The position numbers and the translations under genes are program-made. This document shows, in pieces, positions 1 to 7,232 of a stretch of 9,589 nucleotides of DNA. The notes under the pieces are model-generated. The model had not been told where the DNA came from, did not search any database, and was given only the letters and a program-made list of their open reading frames with translations. Origin of the DNA: Micavibrio aeruginosavorus (GTDB lineage Bacteria; Pseudomonadota; Alphaproteobacteria; Micavibrionales; Micavibrionaceae). The stretch covers positions 1 to 9,589 of the forward strand of contig QFNK01000047.1 in the NCBI GenBank assembly GCA_003240795.1. Reading direction: 5' to 3'. Numbering within the stretch: the first letter of the stretch is position 1; each line of letters opens with the position of its first letter.

Positions 1-954
1 ATCGACAAAATACGCTATCACAAAATCGTGATAATGACCGATGCTGACGTCGACGGTGCGCACATCAGAACGCTGCTGCTGACGTTCTTCTTCCGCTATA
101 TGCCAAGCGTGATCGAAAAAGGCTATCTCTACATCGCCCAGCCGCCGCTTTACAAAGTAAAACGCGGTAACTCCAGCGAAGTGTATCTGAAAGATGACGC
201 GGCGATGGAGGATTACCTGATCACGGCGGCGCTTGGCGATATCCGCCTGATGGACGACGGCGGTTCTGTCCGCGCCGGCAATGACATTCTGGATGTGCTG
301 AACAAATCCCGCTCCATCCGCGGCTCTATCGGTTCGCTCGCGCAAAAAGCGGGAAATCGTGATCTGGTCGAACAGGCGGCGATTTCGGGTGCGTTCGATG
401 AACACATGTTCACGGACGATGATTATGCGCGCGATGTCTGCACGAAACTGGCGGCGCGTATGAATGCATTGGCCGCGAAGAACGAAAAGAACTGGAAGTG
501 CGAATTCACGCAAGTCGGCGGCCTTGTGGCCGAGCGTTCCGTGCGTGGTGTGCAGGAACGTGTACGCCTCTCCATCGAAAACATGCGCTCGGTCGATGCG
601 CGTAAGATACACGGCCTGACGGCATGGCTCGTTGAAAACTTCGCCGCGCCTGCGCGTCTGATGGCGGGTGAAAAGGAAGTGGCGAAGATCAACGGCCCGT
701 ATGGTCTGTTTGACTCCGTTCTGGAAGTCGGCCGCAAGGGTCTGACGATGCAGCGATACAAAGGTCTTGGCGAGATGAACCCCGAGCAGCTCTGGGAAAC
801 GACGCTCGATCCGAATGTCCGTGTCTTCCTTCAGGTCACGGTCAAGGATGCGGAAAAGGCGTCTGAGCTTTTCACGACGTTGATGGGCGATGTCGTTGAA
901 CCGCGCCGCGAATTCATTCAGGAAAACGCCCTCCGCGCGCAACTGGACGCTTAA
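1..954 (+). CDS. gyrB: DNA gyrase subunit B, C-terminal part (5'-truncated by window)
   Basis: GyrB is the ATPase subunit of the type II topoisomerase that introduces negative supercoils; this is its TOPRIM and tail region. The frame is open from base 1 and reads IDKIRYHKIVIMTDADVDGA, so the true start lies outside the window and the GTG at 28 is internal. The TDADVDG motif (bases 37-57) is the TOPRIM DxD metal-binding signature. After it comes the long insert typical of Gram-negative GyrB (roughly bases 230-690), then QRYKGLGEMNPEQLWETTLD and the family-closing VEPRREFIQENAL. The insert and the closing motif favour GyrB over ParE. The gene ends with TAA 3 bp before the next ATG, so it probably shares an operon with the downstream genes. 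ParE is the only real alternative and fits less well. Confidence 0.97.
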   Translation: MDKIRYHKIVIMTDADVDGAHIRTLLLTFFFRYMPSVIEKGYLYIAQPPLYKVKRGNSSEVYLKDDAAMEDYLITAALGDIRLMDDGGSVRAGNDILDVLNKSRSIRGSIGSLAQKAGNRDLVEQAAISGAFDEHMFTDDDYARDVCTKLAARMNALAAKNEKNWKCEFTQVGGLVAERSVRGVQERVRLSIENMRSVDARKIHGLTAWLVENFAAPARLMAGEKEVAKINGPYGLFDSVLEVGRKGLTMQRYKGLGEMNPEQLWETTLDPNVRVFLQVTVKDAEKASELFTTLMGDVVEPRREFIQENALRAQLDA

Positions 955-957
955 ACC

Positions 958-1644
958 ATGACTGAACCTGCACAAAAAGACGCGCCGCCTTGCGGCCTTT
1001 ATCTCATCATGCCGCAAGGATGGATGGAGCCGGACTTCCTGAAAAATCTGCGCGATCTTTTCCGCTCGATCAACGCGTCGCGTTACGAGAAGAACGGCCA
1101 TGTCATCGAATTCCGCGCCGAAGACCGTAAATACGGCCTGGAGGAAATGGACATCATCCGCGCGCTTGCGGAGCTGACGAAATCGCAGGGCATTATTTTT
1201 GTGGTTGGAAACAATATCGCGTTAGCGAAGGCCTGTGCCGCCGACGGTGTAATGCTCGAGGATGCAGCACAAATCGAAGAAGCACGCCGCGAAATGGGCG
1301 ACGATGCCATTATCGGTGTACGTTGCGGACAATCCCGCCGTCTTGCCGAAAAAGCCCTGGAACACGGCATTGATTACGTCAGCTTTTACGAGCCGCTCGG
1401 CGGGCTGATCGATCCGGGTATTATCGAATGGTGGCATTATAAAACGGGTGAAGCCTGCCTGATCGAAGGCCGCATAACAAATGACGACTGCGCGTTCTAT
1501 GTCACGGCCGGCGCGGACTTTATTGATGCCAGCCATTATGTCTGGAACCATCCAAAGGGTGTTATGCAGAGCGTGGTCAACATGACGCACGCCATTGATC
1601 TTGCACTGGATGTGCAAAACGAAAACAGCAGGAAGGCATTGTAA
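958..1644 (+). CDS. Thiamine phosphate synthase-like (ThiE/TenI family) protein, degenerate active site
   Basis: This 228-residue protein has the layout of the ThiE/TenI TIM-barrel family, whose ThiE members join the pyrimidine and thiazole halves of thiamine phosphate. Visible landmarks in order are: an N-terminal strand GLYLIMP; VIEFRAED (49-56) where ThiE has the V-Q-x-R-x-K strand; ADGVMLED (95-102) where ThiE has ADGVHLGQ; DAIIGVRCG (116-124), matching the 'IIGVS' strand; DYVSFYEP (139-146), matching 'DYVGFGP'; and EGRITNDD...AGADFIDAS (170-192), matching the GGIT-N...AGAD phosphate-binding region. The Lys of QxRxK, the H-L-G-Q residues and the TPTK-like loop are not recognisable, so synthase activity is doubtful. 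It sits 3 bp after gyrB, and its TAA shares its last A with the argS ATG, so it is likely co-transcribed and translationally coupled. Fold assignment is fairly secure; substrate is unknown. Confidence 0.8.
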   Translation: MTEPAQKDAPPCGLYLIMPQGWMEPDFLKNLRDLFRSINASRYEKNGHVIEFRAEDRKYGLEEMDIIRALAELTKSQGIIFVVGNNIALAKACAADGVMLEDAAQIEEARREMGDDAIIGVRCGQSRRLAEKALEHGIDYVSFYEPLGGLIDPGIIEWWHYKTGEACLIEGRITNDDCAFYVTAGADFIDASHYVWNHPKGVMQSVVNMTHAIDLALDVQNENSRKAL

Positions 1645-3401
1645 TGGGCTCTCTCGCGCAGGAATTATCGGTACTGGTTGGCGATGCGTTTGAGCAGGCT
1701 GGGCTTGACCGCACGTTAGGCCGCGTCAGCGTTTCCGACCGTTCCGACCTCGCGCAGTTCCAATGCAATGGCGCGATGGGCGCGGCCAAGGCCGCCAAGA
1801 AAAACCCGCGTGAAGTGGCGGGTGCTGTCGCGGAAATACTTCTGCAAAATCCTGCCTTTTCCAAGGTTGAAATCGCCGGACCAGGCTTCATCAACCTGAA
1901 CGTCACGGACGAATTCCTGACGAACTATCTCGTGAAAATCGCAAGCGATGAAAAATCTGGCATGACCGATATAGGCCGCGGCGAAACGGCTGTGCTTGAT
2001 TACGGCGGCCCGAACATCGCGAAGGCGATGCATGTGGGCCACCTGCGTTCCGCCATTATCGGTGAGGCCGTATGGCGTGTCATGGATTTCTGCGGTTACA
2101 GGGCGCTGGGTGATGTACACCTCGGCGACTGGGGCACGCATATGGGCATGCTGATCGGCGACTATGTTGAGTCCGGCGATGCCCAAAAGGTAACGGATAC
2201 GGATCTGGATGACGCGGCGCAGGTCGATGCCCTGATGGACGACATGGCCGAACGCTATCCGCGGGCGGCAACGGCGGCGAAGGAAAATGCCGATCTGATG
2301 GAACGCGCCCGCGCGATCACGGTGCAGCTGCAGGATAAGACGGAACCTTACTACAGCCTCTGGGAAAAAATCCGCCTTGTGTCCGTCATGGGCATGAAGC
2401 GCAACTATGCAGCCCTCGGTGTTCACTTTGACCTCTGGAAGGGCGAGGCGGACGTGCATGACTACATCGCCCCGATGGTCGAGGATTTGAAGGCGCGCGG
2501 TTATGCGGTTGATAGTGATGGCGCGGTTGTTTTTCCGGTCGCTCAGAACGACGACAAGAAAGAATACCCTCCTCTGATCCTTTACAAACGTGATGGCGCC
2601 GTCATGTACGGCACCACGGATATGGCGACGATTGTCGAGCGTGTGAAACTCTATAACCCCGCAAAAATCATCTATATCGTCGATCAGCGTCAGGCACTGC
2701 ACTTTGAACAGGTTTTCCGTGCCGTACGTAAAGGCGGCATAGTGCGCGGCGACGTCGAATTGACGCATGCGGGCTTTGGCACAATGAACGGGCCGGACGG
2801 CAAACCGTTCAAAACCCGTGCGGGCGGCGTCATGCGCCTGGACGATCTTATCGCCATGGCCGTTGAAAAAGCGCGTGCGCGCATGGAAGAAGCGAAGGTT
2901 GGTGCCGACTTCTCGAAAGAGGAACAGGCCGATATCGCGCATAAGGTTGCGATCGCCGCGATTAAATTTGCCGACCTGCAGAACCAGCGCCACGCGGATT
3001 ATGTTTTCGATCTAGACCGCCTGACAAGTTTTGAAGGCAAAACGGGCCCGTATTTGTTGTATCAGGCCGTCCGGATCAAGTCGCTATTGCGCAAGGCCGG
3101 CTATGATATCAACGCCGTGCCGTCGCTGGCATTACAGGATGGCGACCGTGCGCTTGCGCTGGTGCTGACCGAAATGCCGGACGCTGTCGAGGCTTCGCTG
3201 AAAAACTATGCGCCGCACCATCTTTGTGATTACGCCTACCGCGTCGCGCAGGCATTCTCATCCTTCTATGGCAATTGTCACATCCTGTCCGAAGAAAACG
3301 AAACGGTGCGCGCAAGCAGGCTTTCCCTGTGCGCGCAGACCTACCGCAAGCTTGAGCTTGTGCTGAATCTTCTCGGCATAGAAATTCCGGAACGGATGTA
3401 A
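1644..3401 (+). CDS. argS: Arginine--tRNA ligase (class I aminoacyl-tRNA synthetase)
   Basis: ArgRS attaches arginine to tRNA-Arg in the cytoplasm. At 585 residues it matches the bacterial family length. The N-terminal additive domain (about 1-110) has the AGPGFINLNV motif (78-87). The Rossmann catalytic domain follows with GGPNIAKAMHVGHLRSAIIG (121-140), where HVGH (130-133) is the class I HIGH box. LGDWGTHMGMLIG (160-172) and the YPPLILYKRDGA..YGTTD block (308-325) are typical. As in many ArgRS there is no canonical KMSKS; GKPFKTRAGG (386-395) takes its place. The C-terminal DALR anticodon-binding domain starts near KTGPYLLYQAVRIKSLLR (466-483) and includes YRVAQAFSSFYGNCHIL. The ATG is supported by AGGAAGG seven bases upstream and overlaps the preceding stop by one base. 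It ends 3 bp from the convergent transposase-like gene, with no obvious terminator hairpin between. Confidence 0.98.
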   Translation: MGSLAQELSVLVGDAFEQAGLDRTLGRVSVSDRSDLAQFQCNGAMGAAKAAKKNPREVAGAVAEILLQNPAFSKVEIAGPGFINLNVTDEFLTNYLVKIASDEKSGMTDIGRGETAVLDYGGPNIAKAMHVGHLRSAIIGEAVWRVMDFCGYRALGDVHLGDWGTHMGMLIGDYVESGDAQKVTDTDLDDAAQVDALMDDMAERYPRAATAAKENADLMERARAITVQLQDKTEPYYSLWEKIRLVSVMGMKRNYAALGVHFDLWKGEADVHDYIAPMVEDLKARGYAVDSDGAVVFPVAQNDDKKEYPPLILYKRDGAVMYGTTDMATIVERVKLYNPAKIIYIVDQRQALHFEQVFRAVRKGGIVRGDVELTHAGFGTMNGPDGKPFKTRAGGVMRLDDLIAMAVEKARARMEEAKVGADFSKEEQADIAHKVAIAAIKFADLQNQRHADYVFDLDRLTSFEGKTGPYLLYQAVRIKSLLRKAGYDINAVPSLALQDGDRALALVLTEMPDAVEASLKNYAPHHLCDYAYRVAQAFSSFYGNCHILSEENETVRASRLSLCAQTYRKLELVLNLLGIEIPERM

Positions 3402-3404
3402 ACC

Positions 3405-4097
3405 TTACGAGCTTTTCTTCTTCAGAAGTTTGGTGAAGGTAACGGAACGGCGTCCCGGTTTCTGCGGACGCACGGTGCGGCCTATCATTCCTTCGACGGC
3501 ATCGAGGAAGTTATCATTCCCGCGCGGCCGCCCCGTTTGCAGATGGCGGTCGATGGATGTCGGGTCGGATTCTTCCGGCCATTCCTGCAGGAAGCCGGCC
3601 CAGTCAGGAACGAAGTGGAGAAGCGGGCGCTCTGACGTAAGCAGCCTGTCTTCACGCGATTTCACATGCGCGCGGGCGCTGCTCCAGAGATAGCTTTCCG
3701 GCGTCGGTGCAAAACCCGCAGCAACGGGAAGCACTTCGATATGACGGGCGGCGTTGAGCAGATGCGTTTCATCCATGGGGTAGGAAAAGAAACGGTCCTG
3801 AAAAAGATGACCGCGCCACCCGTTGCGCTCGTTTATGCGGCGTGTGTAACGGCGATGCGCCTCACCCAGCGCGCGGCCAAGCGAATTTTCCGTGCGCGGC
3901 ACGGCAATCATTTGAATCTGATTGGGAAGCAGGCAGTAAGACCAGATGGCCACGCCCTTGTCGGCACATTCCTCTGCCAGAAATTCTATGTAGGCTTCGT
4001 AGTCGCCTTTTTCAAAGAAAACGGGCTCCCCGCGGTTGCCGCGCTGGGTGATGTGATGGGGTGTATCCGGTAAAACGATGCGTGCTTGTCTGGCCAT
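3405..4097 (-). CDS. RAYT / Y1 (IS200-like) transposase homologue with substituted catalytic residues
   Basis: The 230-residue protein is a clear relative of REP-associated tyrosine transposases, single-strand HUH nucleases related to IS200/IS605 TnpA. Family hallmarks run in order: MARQARIVLPDTPHHITQRG (1-20), DYEAYIEFLAE (32-42), GVAIWSYCLLPN (48-59), LGEAHRRYTRRINERNGWRG (77-96), GHLFQDRFFSYPMDETHLL (96-114), ARHIEVLPVAAG (117-128) and WSSARAH (138-144). The catalytic residues are changed. The usual N-H-U-H is N-Q-I-Q (Q60, Q62; codons CAG and CAA), and the usual R-Y-x-x-x-N-P carrying the nucleophilic Tyr is R-H119-I-E-V-L-P. The reading frame is otherwise intact to a Lys/Ser-rich tail. 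No flanking terminal repeats or REP-like palindromes were seen, so it appears to be a resident gene rather than an active element. It probably cannot nick DNA but may still bind nucleic acid (inference). It is co-directional with the dot-like operon upstream. Confidence 0.9.
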   Translation of the reverse strand: MARQARIVLPDTPHHITQRGNRGEPVFFEKGDYEAYIEFLAEECADKGVAIWSYCLLPNQIQMIAVPRTENSLGRALGEAHRRYTRRINERNGWRGHLFQDRFFSYPMDETHLLNAARHIEVLPVAAGFAPTPESYLWSSARAHVKSREDRLLTSERPLLHFVPDWAGFLQEWPEESDPTSIDRHLQTGRPRGNDNFLDAVEGMIGRTVRPQKPGRRSVTFTKLLKKKSS

Positions 4098-4103
4098 AAA
4101 ACG

Positions 4104-4132
4104 AGATTAGGGGAAATGGCGCGGCGCGTCAA
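4104..4132 (-). promoter_or_regulatory. Sigma70-like promoter for the RAYT homologue, predicted leaderless
   Basis: On the minus strand a -35 TTGACG (4132-4127) is followed by exactly 17 bp and a -10 TAATCT (4109-4104). The -35 matches 5 of 6 consensus bases and the -10 matches 3 of 6. Counting seven bases past the -10 puts the transcription start on or next to 4097, the A of the RAYT homologue's ATG. No Shine-Dalgarno sequence precedes that ATG (CTAATCTCGTTTTATGG), which fits leaderless translation. The match could be chance; the upstream operon could also read through. Confidence 0.5.
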
Positions 4133-4158
4133 TAATTCTATCCTGTCCCTTGAAACGA

Positions 4159-4887
4159 CTATCGGATCAGCAACGGTGTGATGATGGTGAAGGTGTTGCC
4201 ATCAACCTGCGCGCAGAATGCGCTGTAGCCATTAAGGTTCGCGCCGACGTTTATCGCGCCGTTATTGTCATTGAAAACGCCTTTGTAACGCATGTTGAAA
4301 GCGCCGTGGTAGAAAGAGGGCAGTTTTTCCAGGTTTGAGCTGTTCTCGGGAACATTGCCAATTTTGTTGATTTCTTTGCAGAGTTTCATGGCGTTGCCGT
4401 TATTTCCCAAGTCGGTCCGTTGGGTCGTTGCCATATAGAGGTCATGGCGCGTGTCTGTCCCGAATCCTTGAACGGTGAGAGCCGCGCCGGTATCCCCTGT
4501 CGCAAACCAGGGCGATCCGTAATTGGAATCGTATTTGATCGTCGGGAAGTCGGTCCATGTTATGCCGCCGCCATCCGGATGAAAAATATGGCAGCTATTG
4601 TTAACAGGCGAATTGTTGTTCTGGTACCAGGTGGCATCGGGCCAGTTGGAAGACTGGAAGCTGAGTTCGCTTTCGGAACAACCCCTGTTCAAAAGCCTTT
4701 CTATGGCTTTGCGGATGGATGCGCCGTAACCCATATACTCTGTCGCCAGCAATTTGGTCTGATGCGCACTCAGGTCTCCTTGCCCTTGCTGGCTTCCGCG
4801 CATGAAGGTATGGGCAAGTCCGGCGAAAAGGGCGATGCCAAGCAGGATGAAAACAATGGCATTTCCGGACTGGCGCTGGCGGTTCAT
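4159..4887 (-). CDS. Pilin-like N-terminally anchored exported protein, last gene of the dot-like operon
   Basis: The 242-residue protein starts with a short basic segment (MNRQRQSG), then a hydrophobic helix at about 9-26 (NAIVFILLGIALFAGLAH). A long helical stretch (about 38-68) and an Asn/Gly-rich globular part follow. The layout, a short charged leader with a Gly just before a membrane helix that runs into an extended helix, resembles type IV pilins and pseudopilins, but the canonical Glu at +5 is absent. Four cysteines (70, 99, 170, 225) could form two disulfides outside the cytoplasm. NRGCSESELSF (67-77) and CHIFHPDGGG (99-108) look like family motifs. Start is supported by AAGGA six bases upstream, inside the end of the dotL-like gene; only 2 bp separate the dotL stop from this ATG. 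Function is not known; a surface or channel-associated accessory of the secretion system is an inference. Confidence 0.8.
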   Translation of the reverse strand: MNRQRQSGNAIVFILLGIALFAGLAHTFMRGSQQGQGDLSAHQTKLLATEYMGYGASIRKAIERLLNRGCSESELSFQSSNWPDATWYQNNNSPVNNSCHIFHPDGGGITWTDFPTIKYDSNYGSPWFATGDTGAALTVQGFGTDTRHDLYMATTQRTDLGNNGNAMKLCKEINKIGNVPENSSNLEKLPSFYHGAFNMRYKGVFNDNNGAINVGANLNGYSAFCAQVDGNTFTIITPLLIR

Positions 4888-4889
4888 CT

Positions 4890-7226
4890 TTATTCCTTTT
4901 TGCCCAGAAGGGTTGCCATGGCATTGGCGCCCGCATCTTCGAGAATTTTTTCAGCGTCTTTTGCCAGCGTGTGGCGTGATACTGTGGCCGGTTGTTCCAT
5001 GGCTTGGACATTGCCATCGCCATCGTTATTAAGGTCGCTCCATGAAACACTGTTCTCCGTGCGAACGTCTTCAGCCGCGGCAGGCGCGGGAGCGGGTGAA
5101 GCACCGGCAGGCGATTTTTTGAAGAAACCCATAGGACCTGCAGGTGCAGCGGCTGGTGCCGCCGGAGATTGCGGAGCGGGGGCCGCAGATGTTTGTGCTG
5201 GCTCCTGCGTGTCGCTTCCGCCTGCAAGGGCTTTGGCCGCTTCTTCCGGATACTGGCGCGCATGAAGTTCGGCAATCGCGGCGATGCCGTAATCGACGGT
5301 CTGCTCCGCTTTACCGATGCTGTTGCGGTAGCCGTCCGCCAGCGCGTCAATGATTTCGGATGGAAGGGAATGAACATCTGATTTTTCCGCTGTCCATGTC
5401 TTGCTGACCAGATTGTCGCGCAGGCGCGTGACCGCATCGCGGTTGCGGAGAATCTGTTCATCCGGCGCAGGCAGGGAGATATAGCGCGTAACGCGCATCG
5501 CCTTCGCATGGCCGGGGTTCGTGTAGAAAATCTGCACGTCGATGACGGTGCCTTCAAAGATCATGACGGCCTCGCCCTCGCGAAGCTTTTTCAGGTCGCC
5601 GTAATCGGCGCGGTCGACGGCGTTCACGCCGGCGCCCTGATTGTCATAGAACGATCCCGTCGAAAGACCGCCGGAGAGCGTGTAACCGGACGTCTGCATG
5701 ACGAGCGCTTTACCTGCCTGGCGTTCGAAGTAATCTTTCGTGTCGGTCGGATCGGACAGCTTGCCGAAAATCTTGATGTTACAGTTACCGGTGATGGAGC
5801 GGGATTCTTCCTTCACGCGTTTTTGAAGGGCGGGCAAATCCTGCGCGGCGAAGACGAGCGCGAAGCCGAGCGAACGGGCCTGCGCGGCCATGACCGCCAT
5901 ACCTTCGGAGATGTAGTATCCGACCTCGTCGAAGACCGTCATGAACGGGGTGGAGGAATGGGTCGGCTTGTTCTCGATAACCGTTGCCGTCTCTCCTTCG
6001 ACGGTGGAGCCGAGGGTCGAGCCCATCATCCCCTTGATCGTCGCGGCAACGATTTTACCAAGGTTTGCCGTTTCATCGCCGGACTTTTCAAGCGCCGGGA
6101 TAAGAACGATCAGGATGCGGCGGTTCAGGACAACGTCAACCATGTCGACGTCTGCGGCGGCTGTATCGAAGATGTAGCCGTAGTCGTCACCAAGAGACTG
6201 CAAAGACCGCGTAAACTGCATCGTCAAATAACCGTGCTGCTGACGCACCGTCGTCGTATCGATCATCGGCTGGTCGGGGCCTGCGGGCTTTTCCTGGCCG
6301 TTGTCATCGAACGCCGCGTCGACATACCCCGGCAGAGTGTTGAGATAGCCCGAGATACTGGCGCGAAGATCATCGGGCAGCGCGTCATCGCGGCTGAGCT
6401 TTACGACGTTCTTGAAATCCAGATAATCGCGGATCGTGGAGACGGACATCGGAATATCCTGATTGTCGCGTTTCCACGTCAGCGCAGGCATAAGCGATCC
6501 GATAAGGGAGACGGCGCGCTCTTTCCACATCGCGTTATCGCCTTCCGCCTGCGGCATTAGGGATACGAGCATGTTGGTAAGATATGATGCCGAGCCGGAA
6601 GAAAACGGGTTCATGGAATTCGACGGCGCGCGCGCATCGGAGTTTCCGGTCATGTAGTTCAGGACGAGCAGATCGTCGTCGCGTCCGAAGCGGCGGCAGA
6701 GCGAGGAAAGCGACGACCACAAATCCGTATCCGCTTTACCGTCGATGTAAACAAAGCCCGACGCCCATGTCAGTGCATTTGTCACCATGGATTTCAGACC
6801 TTCGGTTTTACCCGCGCCTGTGGTTCCGAGGTACAGGATATGCGTCCGCGTGTCGGAGTTGGTGAACCAGATTTCCTCGTTCGTATTGTTCGGGCCGCGC
6901 GCATTCCCGAAATACATGATCCCTTCGGCCTTGCCGCTGCGTCCGCCGCCGATATTGTTCGCATCGGGAAACTTTGATCCCATCGGCATTTTAAAAGGAA
7001 GCTTGCGCGGACGTTTTTTCAGCCACCAGAAAAACAGAAGGTTGCCGATCAGGACGATGTCCGCAAAATCGCGCGTCGCCGGTACGAAGAAAAACGGCAT
7101 GAGCGACATAAGAAGAACGACGAAGGAATGCTTCGGATTTTGAAGCCACTCGGCCATGCGGACATAGGCAGGACGAACGTCCCGCAAAACGGCATAGTGT
7201 CCATACTTCTTCTCATTCAATGCCAT
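4890..7226 (-). CDS. dotL: Type IVB secretion coupling ATPase, DotL/IcmO-like
   Basis: DotL/IcmO is the VirD4/TraD-type inner-membrane ATPase that receives effectors or DNA and passes them to the secretion channel. At 778 residues the length is close to Legionella DotL. Two membrane helices lie near 33-50 and 55-70. The Walker A motif is GTTGAGKTE (134-142), followed by VYIDGKADTDLW (159-170). Walker B is MTVFDEVGYY (429-438, D433-E434), and VFAAQDLPAL (458-467) fits the sensor/motif III position of coupling ATPases. AARSLGF/NCNIKIFGK-type segments and an ATPase core ending near 585 are typical. The tail (about 600-778) has a helical stretch, a Pro/Ala-rich linker (672-718), an EF-hand-like loop (733-744) and a terminal helix. 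The start lies 6 bp after the upstream stop, with AAAGGG about 11 bases upstream, so translational coupling is likely. A conjugative TraD-like coupling protein is the alternative; the DotM-like neighbour favours the type IVB class. Confidence 0.93.
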   Translation of the reverse strand: MALNEKKYGHYAVLRDVRPAYVRMAEWLQNPKHSFVVLLMSLMPFFFVPATRDFADIVLIGNLLFFWWLKKRPRKLPFKMPMGSKFPDANNIGGGRSGKAEGIMYFGNARGPNNTNEEIWFTNSDTRTHILYLGTTGAGKTEGLKSMVTNALTWASGFVYIDGKADTDLWSSLSSLCRRFGRDDDLLVLNYMTGNSDARAPSNSMNPFSSGSASYLTNMLVSLMPQAEGDNAMWKERAVSLIGSLMPALTWKRDNQDIPMSVSTIRDYLDFKNVVKLSRDDALPDDLRASISGYLNTLPGYVDAAFDDNGQEKPAGPDQPMIDTTTVRQQHGYLTMQFTRSLQSLGDDYGYIFDTAAADVDMVDVVLNRRILIVLIPALEKSGDETANLGKIVAATIKGMMGSTLGSTVEGETATVIENKPTHSSTPFMTVFDEVGYYISEGMAVMAAQARSLGFALVFAAQDLPALQKRVKEESRSITGNCNIKIFGKLSDPTDTKDYFERQAGKALVMQTSGYTLSGGLSTGSFYDNQGAGVNAVDRADYGDLKKLREGEAVMIFEGTVIDVQIFYTNPGHAKAMRVTRYISLPAPDEQILRNRDAVTRLRDNLVSKTWTAEKSDVHSLPSEIIDALADGYRNSIGKAEQTVDYGIAAIAELHARQYPEEAAKALAGGSDTQEPAQTSAAPAPQSPAAPAAAPAGPMGFFKKSPAGASPAPAPAAAEDVRTENSVSWSDLNNDGDGNVQAMEQPATVSRHTLAKDAEKILEDAGANAMATLLGKKE
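4988..5030 (-). other. EF-hand-like Ca2+-binding loop in the DotL-like tail
   Basis: Residues 731-744 of the DotL-like protein read DLNNDGDGNVQAME. The 12-residue window N733-E744 fits the EF-hand loop pattern: N at 1, D at 3, D at 5, G at 6, V at 8, E at 12. It lies between the Pro/Ala linker and the C-terminal helix. A single loop with no second EF-hand nearby makes calcium binding plausible but unproven. Confidence 0.45.
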
Positions 7227-7232
7227 GGTGGA

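Noticed and set aside
1716..2993. Long open frame (425 codons) antisense to argS
   Set aside because: The plus strand encodes a complete, motif-perfect ArgRS here; the antisense frame is a by-product of GC-rich codon use and its translation has no recognisable domain.
3395..3440. Possible bidirectional terminator between convergent argS and the RAYT homologue
   Set aside because: Only a short CTTC/GAAG pairing is visible, inside the coding end, without a GC-rich stem.
4110..4130. GC-rich GCGCGGCGCG stretch beside the RAYT homologue, considered as a REP element
   Set aside because: It does not form a convincing hairpin with a conserved head, occurs once, and lies in the spacer of the predicted promoter.
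4601..5557. 318-codon minus-strand frame spanning the end of dotL and the start of the pilin-like gene
   Set aside because: It is an out-of-frame reading of two well-supported genes, with Arg/Pro-rich low-complexity translation.
5508..6560. 350-codon open frame on the plus strand within the dotL-like gene
   Set aside because: It is antisense to the ATPase core, including Walker B; the translation is Arg/Gly/His-rich and unlike any family I recognise.
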